Of a stretch of DNA of 64,000 nucleotides, positions 25,763 through 34,740 are shown piece by piece. Within the stretch, counting starts at the first letter, position 1, and each line of letters begins with the position of its first letter. Source of the DNA: Sedimentisphaerales bacterium. GTDB taxonomy: Bacteria > Planctomycetota > Phycisphaerae > Sedimentisphaerales > Anaerobacaceae. The translations under genes and the position numbers were made by a program. A model generated the notes under the pieces. That model did no database searches. It was given only the letters and a program-made list of their open reading frames with translations, and had not been told where the DNA came from. The stretch covers positions 50,176-114,175 of the forward strand of contig JAFGPS010000195.1 of the NCBI GenBank assembly GCA_016936075.1, in the 5' to 3' direction.

Positions 25763-27004
25763 TTATTCATAATCCTTATTTGCAGCTAAAATGCCAGCGG
25801 CTTCTCCTAAACTAATACAAGTCCCCATCACACGCGCGGCAGATATAGCTTGCTCAGTAGCCGAAATACAACGTCCGGAAAAAAACAGGTTTTTTATAGA
25901 CTTGGACATTAAACAAGTTAATGGTATTTCAAAAAATTCACCCTTATCAAGATAATGATATTGAGGCCCTTTTTCAGGATCCCAATATTCGATAGGCCAG
26001 GCACACTTGATACCATTACCATCAAATTTCCGAGCGTTTAAGACATCATCTTTATTAAGAATATATTGACCATGACCTCGCAATCCAACTCGTTGTAAAA
26101 GCCCCGAGGATTTTTCAATAATCCTTGCCCGGGCCAGACTCGGAATCTCTTGTTGTAATAAATCCAATACAGTATTAACAATCTTTTCAAAAAAAGCGTT
26201 TTGCTCTGCAAGAGAAATATCCGGCAGAACACTCAACTTTAATACTCCCTGCCCTGGTTTTTCCAAAGGCATATAAGTAGTAAAACCAAGTGAAAGAGGA
26301 ACAATTCCCTCTTGAGAAGCCTTTCTTAAAATGTATGGCACGCGAACCGGCAACATTGTGTCGTCAGTTTCTATCTGGTCAAGCTTAATTAAAACACAAG
26401 CCAAACTCTTAGCTTTATTATCCGGCAATAAAGAAAAATCAGGACAACAAGCCAGCAAAGCACCGTTACCACTGCATTCAATTACGACTTTAGGACGAAT
26501 AGAAACTAAAGCCCCCCGCAAAAGCAATTGAACCACCTTGATGCGCTCGTTTTCAATTTCAATACTATGTAAAACACTATTTTTCAGAGAATAAATATGG
26601 CCGGCTTTATCAATCTTCGATTCAAAAAATTGAACCGCCTCGTTAGGTGAATACTTACAAATCCATACTCGTCCTAAACGCATCAAGGGATTATTTTGTT
26701 TTTCGCAGATGTGATGGTAAAACTCTGCTGCCAATCCACTATTTAAGGTGTTTTTTGGAGGACCATCCTCCATACCAAAAAGGCCGCAAATCGGAAATCC
26801 CAACCCTTTGCAAAACATACCTCCTAATTGCAACTCTTTTTCTATTAAGAGAACTTGACAGCCAATTCCCGCAGCACTAACCGCAGCAGCCAAACCGCTA
26901 ACTCCACCACCTACAATCAAAACATCTGGTCTTTTATTCACAATGATGTAAACATTAATTATTTTTGAATAGACTCCGTCCCCGTCAGGCGCACCATAAA
27001 GCAC
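25763..27004 (-). CDS. FAD-dependent oxidoreductase (FAD_oxidored-like)
   Basis: A 413-residue flavoprotein with an N-terminal dinucleotide motif IVGGGVSGLAAA, an acidic residue closing the second strand (LLIEKE) and LGGMF; a short FPICGLFG segment is typical of the FAD_oxidored branch. The C-terminal FAD block reads FFSGRCISATEQAISAARVMGTCISLGEAAG. The start here is GTG 27004, with AGGGA just upstream; GTG 26941 would give a more usual start immediately before the dinucleotide fold but has no ribosome site. The substrate is unknown. Same strand as the polyene operon but 1 kb upstream of it, so functional linkage is only possible. Confidence 0.75.
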   Translation of the reverse strand: MLYGAPDGDGVYSKIINVYIIVNKRPDVLIVGGGVSGLAAAVSAAGIGCQVLLIEKELQLGGMFCKGLGFPICGLFGMEDGPPKNTLNSGLAAEFYHHICEKQNNPLMRLGRVWICKYSPNEAVQFFESKIDKAGHIYSLKNSVLHSIEIENERIKVVQLLLRGALVSIRPKVVIECSGNGALLACCPDFSLLPDNKAKSLACVLIKLDQIETDDTMLPVRVPYILRKASQEGIVPLSLGFTTYMPLEKPGQGVLKLSVLPDISLAEQNAFFEKIVNTVLDLLQQEIPSLARARIIEKSSGLLQRVGLRGHGQYILNKDDVLNARKFDGNGIKCAWPIEYWDPEKGPQYHYLDKGEFFEIPLTCLMSKSIKNLFFSGRCISATEQAISAARVMGTCISLGEAAGILAANKDYE

Positions 27005-28542
27005 TCAATTCCCTGCCAACCAATACCTATAATACACATATTAAACTTAAGGTATATTTATGGAAGCGAGTATCAGGAAAACATTATTGCATGGCCTACT
27101 CTTGTAATGTTAGACATAATTTCTTAAATTGTATATATGCATTAGCAGTATAAGAAAAATACCTGTCAATCTCTTACTTATCTCCAACTTATGGCCATGC
27201 CAATATCTAACTATTTCAATTATTAAGCCAGGTATTGACAACTATAAATATTGAACTCAATTTCCCGATAAATCAATAAACTTGCCCTACCTGTCATTTT
27301 AGTAACAAGAAATATTAGCATCAAGTTTATCATTAAAATTGACTTATCAAATATATTTAACTGTTTTCATCCATTCTTCTATTGTAAAACAGAAAAAATA
27401 TCATAACTTACATGATAAGTTTCATACTATAAAATTCATGTCTATTCACTATAGAAAATATAGAAAAAAACAATCCAACTATTCTATGCGGACCCTCTTT
27501 CGTGTCAATGTTTTTTTAATCATTTATACCATAAATCTTGAGCTTACCAACAAGTATAAGTAGCATACTACTATTTCTTTGTCAGTTGTTATGAGACCAT
27601 GTCACACGTTGATTTTCTTACTTAAAACTAATCCATTTAGAAAGCTAAAATAATTGTTAAGCTGGATTTTAAAAAAATCAAAAACAATTGAGAAAACCAG
27701 ATTCAAATAATAGTAGATTGCTTTCTATATAAGTCAAGCAGAATCAAGTACCTATGAATCGTAGATATATAGGTTTCCAAACAATCAATCTACTTATAAC
27801 ATACTATTATACAATGGCTTACATCGCATACTTTCATCACCAACAAAACAATAAATGTATTTATATACAATTATAATGCAATTCAGTACCTACTGAATCC
27901 ATGGTACACTATTATTAAAAATAATATTTCATGAACTAACTAACCAACATTATCCTTATAGATAAATTTCCACACAAAAGGGATTTGATTATTTCATCAT
28001 TCAATCCTTTATTTTACCTAAATGCCGTATATTATGATACGATCATACTAATACTGATTAATAAAGCCTTAATATCTCCAATCCTCAATTCATATAACAT
28101 CGATAATTGTTTAGTTTGTAAAATAAATATATAGCATAAGAATTCAATAAAGTTATAAAAAATAATTCTTACAAATCTTCTGGAACAGAAGTTGCTCATT
28201 AAATTTTCATTAAGAATGAAAAAGGTAAAAAAAATATTGGGTTATAAATATATTCTAAACCTATTGTCTGAAAAAGCTATAGAAATGTATACTATTATTA
28301 TACCGATTGCACATAATAAATGCGTTTTTTGTGTCAATAAGAGCATAAAAAAGCGAAATATTGAGATTTTTTTTGATTAGATTTCTTTATTTAGAGCACT
28401 TTGTCGCTTCTTTGTTGAAATAGCAAAGGCATGAAGCATATTCATAATTGGTATTATTAGTATCAAAGTAAGGAGTAATCCGACCTACAATAATGTCTTT
28501 AAATATAGTAAAAAATACAATAATGACTCTATCTAAGAAATT
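27005..28542. other. Long AT-rich non-coding region
   Basis: About 1.5 kb between divergent genes with no supportable gene; two short open frames (27339-27563 and 28192-28380, plus strand) have no ribosome site and low-complexity AT-rich composition. It contains a palindrome at 27881-27898 and a related sequence at 27747-27760. No tRNA, small repeat array or insertion-sequence end is visible. The length is out of keeping with the otherwise compact window and could hold promoters or a regulatory RNA. Confidence 0.5.
27881..27898. promoter_or_regulatory. Perfect palindromic site
   Basis: ATTCAGTA and TACTGAAT arms flank a CC centre. A partial copy of the same sequence (AGTACCTA-TGAATC) occurs at 27747-27760, about 135 bp away. 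It may be a regulator-binding site in the divergent promoter region upstream of the FAD gene or the NifA-like gene; there is no direct evidence of the binding protein. Confidence 0.3.
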
Positions 28543-30117
28543 ATGCCAGAACAAAATCAGCATATAATCGAATTAGTTGCACTTTATTCAGTTGTTAATA
28601 GTTTAAATGCAAATTCTGGCCAAGCTCAGATTTTAACAGAAGTTCTTGAAACTTTAGAACGTGATTTAGGATTTCGTCGCTGTACTATTATGCTTTTATC
28701 ACCTGATGGTAATGAATTAGCTTTCGAAGCTACAAGCAATAATCATATAGTAAAAGACCACAATAAATCTTATCGTATTGGAGAAGGAGTAACTGGTAAT
28801 GTTTTACGTAGCAGCAAACCTGCAGTTATAGAAAGAATTTCAGATGAACCGGAATTTCGTTTTAGAATCCACAAGAGACATAAAGATGAAAATATTCAAA
28901 CTGCATTTATCTGTGTACCAATTATTATTGGCTCAGAAGCAATAGGCACATTATCCGCGAATTCCCCACATAGGCAAAACGTCACACTTAACAACGCCAA
29001 GAGGATTCTTAGTATTGTCGCAAGTATAATAGCCCATGATGTACACTTAAAAAGGAAAGCAAAATCAAAAAGAGAAAAACTCGAACGTGAAAACATTCGT
29101 CTTCGCGGCGAACTTGAAAGTTCCAAACGCCCGGAAAATTTTATAGGTAACTCGAGCTCGATGAAAATGCTGTACCATAATATTAACCAGGTCGCACCAA
29201 GTAATACAACTATTCTTATCAGGGGTGAATCTGGTACCGGCAAAGAATTAGTTGCCTCAGCTATTCACTATACAAGCCATCGCTCTAAAGGACCATTTAT
29301 TAAGGTCAACTGCGCAGCATTAAGCAAACATCTCCTTGAAAGCGAATTGTTCGGACATGAAAAAGGGTCTTTTACGGGCGCATTAAATAAAAGAATCGGA
29401 CGAATTGAAGACGCACATAACGGCACTCTGTTTCTTGATGAAATCGGAGAATTCCCAACAACTCTCCAAGTAAAACTATTACGTGTATTACAGGAAAAAC
29501 AGTTTGAGCGAGTCGACAGTAATGAAACTATATCAGTTGATATCAGAATAATAGCGGCAACAAACAGGGATTTAGAGCAAGCTGTAAGCGAAGGTAAGCT
29601 TCGTCAGGATATGTACTATAGAATCAATGTATTTCCTATTTATATTCCGCCGTTGAGAGAACGTAAAGATGATATTGTTGCTCTGGCCGATTATTTCGTA
29701 GATAAATTCTCGAAAAAAATGGGAAAGGATATTAATCGTATCAGTACAAGTGCTATCAATAAGATGTTCGCATATCACTGGCCCGGTAATGTCAGAGAAC
29801 TTGAAAATTGTATAGAACATGCGGTTCTACTGAGCAATGATGGTGTTATTCATGGAAGGAATCTACCCCCAAGTTTACAGACTCCCATAAATGATTATTT
29901 AAAAAAACGCGGCTTACTAAAAACACAAATACAACAACTCGAACGAGATATTATAATTGATTCTCTTAAAAGAAATAGTGGAAGTGTCTTAAAAGCTGCA
30001 CAAGAACTTGGAATTACCTCAAGAATGATACGATATAAAATTAAAAATCTAAATATTGATTATCATAGATTCTTCACGCATAAAAAATCAAACAACAAAT
30101 ACCATACAATCTATTAA
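28543..30117 (+). CDS. nifA: NifA-like sigma-54-dependent transcriptional activator
   Basis: A 524-residue activator with NifA architecture: GAF domain (~10-165), AAA+ sigma-54 interaction domain (~195-430) with Walker A GESGTGKE (228-235), GSFTGA (275-280; Ser variant of GAFTGA), Walker B FLDEIGE (297-303) and the HWPGNVREL signature (412-420), then a Fis-type helix-turn-helix (~470-505, KAAQELGITSRMIRYKIK). The inter-domain linker has no cysteines, so it is unlike oxygen-sensing alpha/beta-proteobacterial NifA. Downstream Mo-transport genes and a nif-type ferredoxin remnant support a nitrogen-fixation role. The symbol is assigned from architecture; no nif structural gene is in the window. 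Confidence 0.78.
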   Translation: MPEQNQHIIELVALYSVVNSLNANSGQAQILTEVLETLERDLGFRRCTIMLLSPDGNELAFEATSNNHIVKDHNKSYRIGEGVTGNVLRSSKPAVIERISDEPEFRFRIHKRHKDENIQTAFICVPIIIGSEAIGTLSANSPHRQNVTLNNAKRILSIVASIIAHDVHLKRKAKSKREKLERENIRLRGELESSKRPENFIGNSSSMKMLYHNINQVAPSNTTILIRGESGTGKELVASAIHYTSHRSKGPFIKVNCAALSKHLLESELFGHEKGSFTGALNKRIGRIEDAHNGTLFLDEIGEFPTTLQVKLLRVLQEKQFERVDSNETISVDIRIIAATNRDLEQAVSEGKLRQDMYYRINVFPIYIPPLRERKDDIVALADYFVDKFSKKMGKDINRISTSAINKMFAYHWPGNVRELENCIEHAVLLSNDGVIHGRNLPPSLQTPINDYLKKRGLLKTQIQQLERDIIIDSLKRNSGSVLKAAQELGITSRMIRYKIKNLNIDYHRFFTHKKSNNKYHTIY

Positions 30118-30260
30118 CTGCAGTTACATTTATTTCACTTTTTCAAATACTAAATAATCCATTTTTATGCTTTGAAGAAATAATAATTAAATTATTTAAC
30201 TCACTAAAACAGCTTTATTCGTTGAATAAAATAATTTTAGTACTTTTTTTTTGGGAGAAT

Positions 30261-30536
30261 ATGTCACCTTGTGTATTTTTGGCACACACCTCGCTAATAC
30301 TACAAGTAAAAGGAACGGTTGATTTATTTCAGTATCTCGAAGAAGAAATTATTACCCGCGGCTTAGACGCACAGGTTTCCAGTACAGGATGTCTAAAAGT
30401 TTGTGATAGAGGACCCGCTATGGTTGTTTATCCCGCTGGTTGGTAGTACGGAAAGGTAACAGAAGATATGCTATATAAAATTCTTGATGCCCTCGAAGAA
30501 GGAAACCCGGGAGACGAATATCTTATTTACAATTGA
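30261..30536 (+). pseudogene. Broken nif-type 2Fe-2S ferredoxin
   Basis: The C-terminal two thirds clearly match the (2Fe-2S) ferredoxin found in nif clusters of many anaerobes: DLFQYLEEEI, SSTGCLKVCDRGPAMVVYP, then, after an in-frame TAG at 30444-30446, YGKVTEDMLYKILDALEEG to a TGA at 30534. The family normally reads WWYG or similar at the TAG, so TGG to TAG is the simple explanation. The N-terminal part lacks the expected second Cys and the CxSFR segment and seems degraded. Only two of four expected Cys ligands (TGC, VC) are certain. A ribosome-like GGGAG precedes ATG 30261, but the product should be non-functional. Confidence 0.68.
30279..30295 (+). promoter_or_regulatory. Sigma-54 (-24/-12) promoter-like site
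   Basis: TTGGCACACACCTCGCT matches the sigma-54 consensus TTGGCAC-N5-TTGC with correct GG-N10-GC spacing (GG 30281-30282, GC 30293-30294) and one mismatch in the -12 element. It lies 164 nt downstream of a gene for a sigma-54 activator and upstream of mop-modABC. It overlaps the damaged ferredoxin N terminus. No TGT-N10-ACA NifA upstream site is visible in the preceding 200 nt, which weakens the call. Confidence 0.4.
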
Positions 30537-30603
30537 TTTAAGAAGTAATATATTAGAATCGTGTTGAAACTTACTTATAAATGTTAGAAAGAGAAAAATA
30601 AAT

Positions 30604-31017
30604 ATGTTAAGTGCTCGTAACCAGTTACCGGGAATAATTAAAAGTATATCCAGAGGCGCTGTAAATGCTGAAATTATTATCATAACACCTACCGGAGTAG
30701 AAATATCATCCATAATTACTCTCGGAAGCTGTGTTCGCATGAACCTTGAACCTGGTGATAACGTTTTTGCCGTAATCAAAGCATCTGATGTTATAATTGC
30801 GGTTGGAAGTGAGCTTGCTATTAGTTGCAGAAACAATATTACCGGTATTATTAAGAAAATAAATCCAGGCAAAGTTAACGATGAAATCATTATTGATGCT
30901 AACAGAACCGAACTTGTTTCAGTAATTACAAAAAGTAGTGTTGAAAGATTGAAACTTGTAGAAAATATGGAAGTTTCCGCATTAATAAAAGCTTCAAATG
31001 TAATAATTATGAAATAG
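30604..31017 (+). CDS. Di-Mop molbindin (molybdate-binding TOBE protein)
   Basis: A 137-residue protein made of two tandem TOBE/Mop repeats (~1-65 and ~70-135). Repeat 1 starts MLSARNQLPGIIKSI and repeat 2 SCRNNITGIIKKI, each ending with an AxIKASxVII segment (AVIKASDVII, ALIKASNVII). Molbindins store or buffer molybdate or tungstate. It is followed after 4 bp by modA and is probably co-transcribed with modABC. Confidence 0.88.
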   Translation: MLSARNQLPGIIKSISRGAVNAEIIIITPTGVEISSIITLGSCVRMNLEPGDNVFAVIKASDVIIAVGSELAISCRNNITGIIKKINPGKVNDEIIIDANRTELVSVITKSSVERLKLVENMEVSALIKASNVIIMK

Positions 31018-31021
31018 TATT

Positions 31022-31810
31022 ATGTATTATAAAATAGAAAAATATTTATTGGGATTGATTTTAGTATTTGCACTCATTTCAGGCGGCTGCAGCACGGATT
31101 CTGACAATACTGATAGCCAGAATAATGTTATTGTATTTTCCGCTGCCAGTACCACTAACGCGATTACTGAAATATCAGACTTATTTACAGGAGAAACCGG
31201 TATAAATGTAACGACCAATTTCGCTTCAGCTTCCGCACTTGCTCAACAGATAGAATTTGGCGCGGATGCGGATATATTTATATCAGCAAATCAGAAATGG
31301 GCAGACGAACTTGAAAAAAAACAATTGGTTGCCAAAAGAGAAACCATCGTTGGAAACAGTATCGTAATTATTTTACCTGATGGTTCCACTATTTCTGGTA
31401 ACTCGCCGGAAATTCTTTTACAACCTGAAGTAAGAACTATTTCGATGGGAGAACCTTCATCTGTACCGGCTGGAACATATGGTAAAAAAGCACTTGTAAA
31501 ACTTGGGTTATGGGAAAAGATTGAAGGTAAAGTCGTTTCCGCCAAAGATGTTCGTTCTGCTCTTGCATATGTTGAAACAAGCGCTGCTGAAGCAGGAATA
31601 GTATATTCCACCGACGCAGCTATAAGTGACAAGGTGAAAACTGTATATACATTTCCTGATGATGCTGTAGATAAACCTATTTCGTATCCGGCAATGACAC
31701 TTACAAATGCGGTTAACGAAAAGAACGCTGATTTGTTTTTTGATTTTCTTAAAGATAGTAAATCGAAAAGTGTTTTTGAGAAATATGGCTTTAAGATTAT
31801 ATTGAAGTAA
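31022..31810 (+). CDS. modA: Molybdate ABC transporter substrate-binding lipoprotein
   Basis: A 262-residue periplasmic binding protein anchored as a lipoprotein (ISGGC lipobox, Cys23). The body matches ModA: VFSAASTTNAITEI, FGADADIFISAN, NSIVIILP, SSVPAGTYGKKAL and EAGIVYSTDA. It captures molybdate for ModBC. It starts 4 bp after the molbindin gene and is followed 2 bp later by modB. Confidence 0.92.
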   Translation: MYYKIEKYLLGLILVFALISGGCSTDSDNTDSQNNVIVFSAASTTNAITEISDLFTGETGINVTTNFASASALAQQIEFGADADIFISANQKWADELEKKQLVAKRETIVGNSIVIILPDGSTISGNSPEILLQPEVRTISMGEPSSVPAGTYGKKALVKLGLWEKIEGKVVSAKDVRSALAYVETSAAEAGIVYSTDAAISDKVKTVYTFPDDAVDKPISYPAMTLTNAVNEKNADLFFDFLKDSKSKSVFEKYGFKIILK

Positions 31811-31812
31811 GA

Positions 31813-32577
31813 ATGATGTTATTAACAACAGAAGAAATTAGTGCATTGAAACTAAGCTTCGGCTTTTCAGTATGCGCCGCGACCATCGGTACGATAGGCA
31901 GTATTGCTTTGGGCTTCTTTCTGTCACGCAGCAGGATAAGGGGAAAATGGATTATTGAATCTGTCGCGAATCTGCCCTTAGTTTTGCCTCCAGTAGTAAC
32001 AGGTTATATTTTGCTCGTATTGCTTGCTCCTTCCGGTCCAATCGGGAAAATATTGGAAGGATTGGGTTTCAAAATAATATTTACACCATACGCGGCGATA
32101 GTAGCCGCTGCTGTTGTGAGTTTCCCTTTGGCGTTGCGTACAATAAAATTGTCTTTCGATTCTATAAATAATGAAATTGAAAAAACTGCCCGCACTTTAG
32201 GCGCATCGAAAACATCAGTATTTTTTGAGATAACTTTACCTCTGGCAAAAAATGGAATAATCGCGGGCTGGCTGCTTGCTTTCGCACGAAGTCTTGGCGA
32301 GTTCGGTGCGACAATAATGATTGCCGGAAATATCGCAGGCCGAACTCAGACTATACCGCTTGCAATATTTTCCAAAGCAACCCAGCCGGGTGGAATAGAT
32401 CAATCATGGCGTTTAGTTGTACTTTCAATAATCATATCCTGTATTGCTATTGCATTTGGGGAAATTATTGGTAAAGGCAAATTTCCAAAGCTGAGAAAGA
32501 ATCCTGAAAAGAACAAAGATGAACGTGACATAAATTTTTACACAGGCAAAGAGCGGCTTGTCGGTAAAAACGGGTAA
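31813..32577 (+). CDS. modB: Molybdate ABC transporter permease
   Basis: A 254-residue inner-membrane permease with about five to six helices and the EAA-type loop (EKTARTLGASKTSVFFEITLP) followed by the LAFARSLGEFGATIMIAGN block characteristic of ModB/CysT permeases. PLVLPPVVTGY is the usual early signature. The C-terminal ~30 residues form an extra charged tail (KFPKLRKNPEKNKDERD). It lies between modA and modC in one operon. Confidence 0.92.
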   Translation: MMLLTTEEISALKLSFGFSVCAATIGTIGSIALGFFLSRSRIRGKWIIESVANLPLVLPPVVTGYILLVLLAPSGPIGKILEGLGFKIIFTPYAAIVAAAVVSFPLALRTIKLSFDSINNEIEKTARTLGASKTSVFFEITLPLAKNGIIAGWLLAFARSLGEFGATIMIAGNIAGRTQTIPLAIFSKATQPGGIDQSWRLVVLSIIISCIAIAFGEIIGKGKFPKLRKNPEKNKDERDINFYTGKERLVGKNG

Positions 32578-32582
32578 CAATC

Positions 32583-33311
32583 ATGAGACTTGACATAATT
32601 TGTAAACATGAATTTCCTGACGGTTTCGATATCGACATTGATTTGTCATGCGAAATACAGGCGATGGCTTTGTTTGGTCCGTCCGGCAGCGGCAAGACAA
32701 CAATTCTTTCGACAATCGCAGGGATATTTACTCCGAATATCGCGCGAGTTGCAATAGACAAACAAACAATTACTGATACTGAGAAAAATATCTGGACCCC
32801 GATTGAACAACGCTCTATCGGTGTCACTCCACAGCATTCTTTACTTTTTGAACATAAAACCGTACGAGAGAATCTTGAATTCGGTATGCCAAAACACCGG
32901 AAATGGAAAAAGACTTCTTCAATCGTATGTCAGAAAAAAATAGATTTTGACGATGCAGTTGAAGTTCTGGATTTGAAACGGCTTTTGCATCGTTATCCAA
33001 ACAATCTTTCCGGCGGCGAGCAAAGACGAGTCGCAATAGGACGTGCAATTCTGAGCCAGCCAAGGTTATTAATTCTCGATGAGCCATTATCTGCACTTGA
33101 CCATATTTTACAAAACAGAATCATGTTATATCTTAAAAATATTATTGATATTTGGCGTATTCCCACGATTATCATAACACATAACACAAAAGTCGTTCAT
33201 AAACTGGCTGATAGTGTCGTTGTTATTGACAGAGGCAGGATTATTAGTATTGGAAGTCCCTTGAGCGTATTGCCTGTAACAAATCGTTCACAAATTTCAA
33301 TGGCTGTATAA
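32583..33311 (+). CDS. modC: Molybdate ABC transporter ATP-binding protein
   Basis: A 242-residue ATPase: Walker A GPSGSGKT, Q-loop in TPQHSLLF, signature LSGGEQRR, Walker B LLILDEPLSALD and an ITHN H-loop. It is shorter than E. coli ModC (~350 residues) because the C-terminal TOBE domain is absent; the separate di-Mop protein encoded upstream may supply that function. It starts 5 bp after modB. Confidence 0.9.
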   Translation: MRLDIICKHEFPDGFDIDIDLSCEIQAMALFGPSGSGKTTILSTIAGIFTPNIARVAIDKQTITDTEKNIWTPIEQRSIGVTPQHSLLFEHKTVRENLEFGMPKHRKWKKTSSIVCQKKIDFDDAVEVLDLKRLLHRYPNNLSGGEQRRVAIGRAILSQPRLLILDEPLSALDHILQNRIMLYLKNIIDIWRIPTIIITHNTKVVHKLADSVVVIDRGRIISIGSPLSVLPVTNRSQISMAV

Positions 33312-33341
33312 ATAAAGCAATTTTTAAAAAAAGGAAAATAA

Positions 33342-34028
33342 ATGAGAGTTCATTATCTTCAGCACGTACCTTTTGAAGATTCAGCAAACATAGGAAATTG
33401 GGCCAAAGCAAATGAACATTCGCTAACAAAAACAGAAATTTATAAAGGCCAACCTTATCCTGATATTTCTGATATAGATATGCTTGCGATAATGGGTGGA
33501 CCGATGAATATTTTTCAGTATCGCGATTATCCCTGGCTTAAAAACGAAAAAGTATTTATAGAGAAAGCTATAGAAAAAGGAATAAAGGTTATAGGTATTT
33601 GTCTCGGAGCACAATTAATCGCAGATGTACTTGGAGCCAGAGTAACTCAGAATCCTTATGTGGAAATCGGATGGCATGAAGTAACACTTACAAAAGCTGG
33701 TACCAGTTCAAATATCTTACAAGACTTTACAAAAACCTTTACTGCATTCCACTGGCATGGCGACACTTTTGAAATTCCTAAAGAAGCAATACATTTAGCT
33801 TTCAGTGAAGCCTGCACCAACCAAGCGTTTCAATATAAAGAAAATGTAATTGGACTTCAATTCCATTTGGAATATTCACAAGAGAGCATTGAGAAGATGC
33901 TTGATAATTGTTCTGATGAATTAATTGATGCTCCATATGTTCAAAATAAGGAACATATCCGAAAAAACTATCATCTAATAAAAAGCAATATAGAATTATT
34001 AAATACATTCTTTAAGTATTTCTTGTAA
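33342..34028 (+). CDS. Class I glutamine amidotransferase-like protein
   Basis: A 228-residue single-domain GATase1 of the GMP-synthase-like type. The nucleophile elbow is GICLGAQL with catalytic Cys; the His is in LQFHLEYS, close to the expected Glu. MGGPMN is the oxyanion loop. Such stand-alone proteins often hydrolyse gamma-glutamyl amides or serve as ammonia donors. It follows modC after 30 bp with an AAGGAAA ribosome site, so it is probably in the same transcript; link to nitrogen metabolism is an inference. Confidence 0.8.
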   Translation: MRVHYLQHVPFEDSANIGNWAKANEHSLTKTEIYKGQPYPDISDIDMLAIMGGPMNIFQYRDYPWLKNEKVFIEKAIEKGIKVIGICLGAQLIADVLGARVTQNPYVEIGWHEVTLTKAGTSSNILQDFTKTFTAFHWHGDTFEIPKEAIHLAFSEACTNQAFQYKENVIGLQFHLEYSQESIEKMLDNCSDELIDAPYVQNKEHIRKNYHLIKSNIELLNTFFKYFL

Positions 34029-34031
34029 TTC

Positions 34032-34064
34032 ATGGCTCATTTTCGCTTTAAAACGATGAGTCAT
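34032..34064 (+). terminator. Possible transcription end hairpin of the mod operon
   Basis: ATGGCTCAT and ATGAGTCAT form a 9-bp stem with one G-T wobble and a 15-nt loop, starting 4 nt after the amidotransferase stop codon. No T-run follows, so it is not a standard Rho-independent terminator. Confidence 0.35.
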
Positions 34065-34698
34065 TAAGAACTATAATATTTTCATCCGTTGGTCTAATAT
34101 TTTTCATTCACATCATTTCGAACTATTTGTTGTGCCTCAACATTTTTTCATTGGATATTGCGCAATTGAATTCAGTTTGAATAGCTGAGATGATAATTGC
34201 TGCAAAATATACTTAAGGATTTTGTATTTGCGATATCCATCAAGCAAAACTAATGAATTGCCGATTTAATAACAAAAACAAACCATATTTCCAAGCCAAA
34301 GGCTCATTTGTTAATAAGAATTTATGACGAAATAGTTTCTTCTTAAGGACATCCCATTTTAAGCCGATTACTCTATTGATACTAAGTGATATAGAGTGTG
34401 TTGAATTATGGCAGAGACGTACATTTATAAAAGTTAGAATTACTATTGATGAGATTACCTTAAGAAATATCGGTTATTATCACTGATATCACAAAGTACA
34501 AAATACCTGTTTATGACCTTATATTTTTGCTTATTATCGGCTAAGTAAGGTATCGAATCAAAATGTTTTTGCCCCCTCAACCATGTTGAATTTTTTTTTA
34601 TCTCAGTCATTATAAATGATTTATTTTAAAATTATGATTCTAAATAAAGAAGAAATTATTGGTTCTATAATCCGAAGGTTATAGGGCTTATTTTAAAA

Positions 34699-34728
34699 TT
34701 TTTCAATAACCCGCAAAAAATTGAAAAA
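34699..34728 (+). promoter_or_regulatory. Leader hairpin next to the cheW ribosome binding site
   Basis: TTTTTCAAT (34699-34707) and ATTGAAAAA (34720-34728) form a perfect 9-bp stem with a 12-nt loop, ending immediately before the GGAG ribosome site at 34729. It could influence translation of cheW or be a chance AT-rich pairing. Confidence 0.3.
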
Positions 34729-34740
34729 GGAGATGCTGTT

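Larger units (their letters stand above)
34029..34740. other. AT-rich intergenic region before the chemotaxis operon
   Basis: A 712-bp region with no supportable gene. It contains a weak hairpin just after the amidotransferase stop (34032-34064) and a second hairpin directly upstream of the cheW ribosome site (34699-34728). No convincing sigma-28 promoter (TAAA-N15-GCCGATAA) was found; the GCCGATTT at 34260 lacks a matching -35. Confidence 0.5.

Noticed and set aside
27815..27828. TGGCTTACATCGC as a second sigma-54 site
   Set aside because: GG-to-GC spacing is 8 instead of 10 and the GCAC part is missing.
27339..28380. Two small plus-strand open frames (27339-27563 and 28192-28380)
   Set aside because: AT-rich composition with Lys/Ile/Asn runs, no ribosome binding site, no recognisable family; likely chance frames.
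30115..30126. TAACTGCAGTTA palindrome at the end of the NifA-like gene
   Set aside because: A 12-bp palindrome with no loop or T-run, overlapping the stop codon; probably chance.
30080..30278. NifA upstream activator sequence (TGT-N10-ACA)
   Set aside because: No match found in the 200 nt before the -24/-12-like site; the site may be elsewhere or the promoter call may be wrong.
30444..30446. TAG in the ferredoxin read as pyrrolysine
   Set aside because: No pyl genes visible, the position is Trp in the family, and the N terminus is degraded too; decay is simpler.
34241..34267. Sigma-28 promoter before the chemotaxis operon (GCCGATTT)
   Set aside because: The -10-like element has no TAAA at the required distance upstream and is ~470 bp from cheW.
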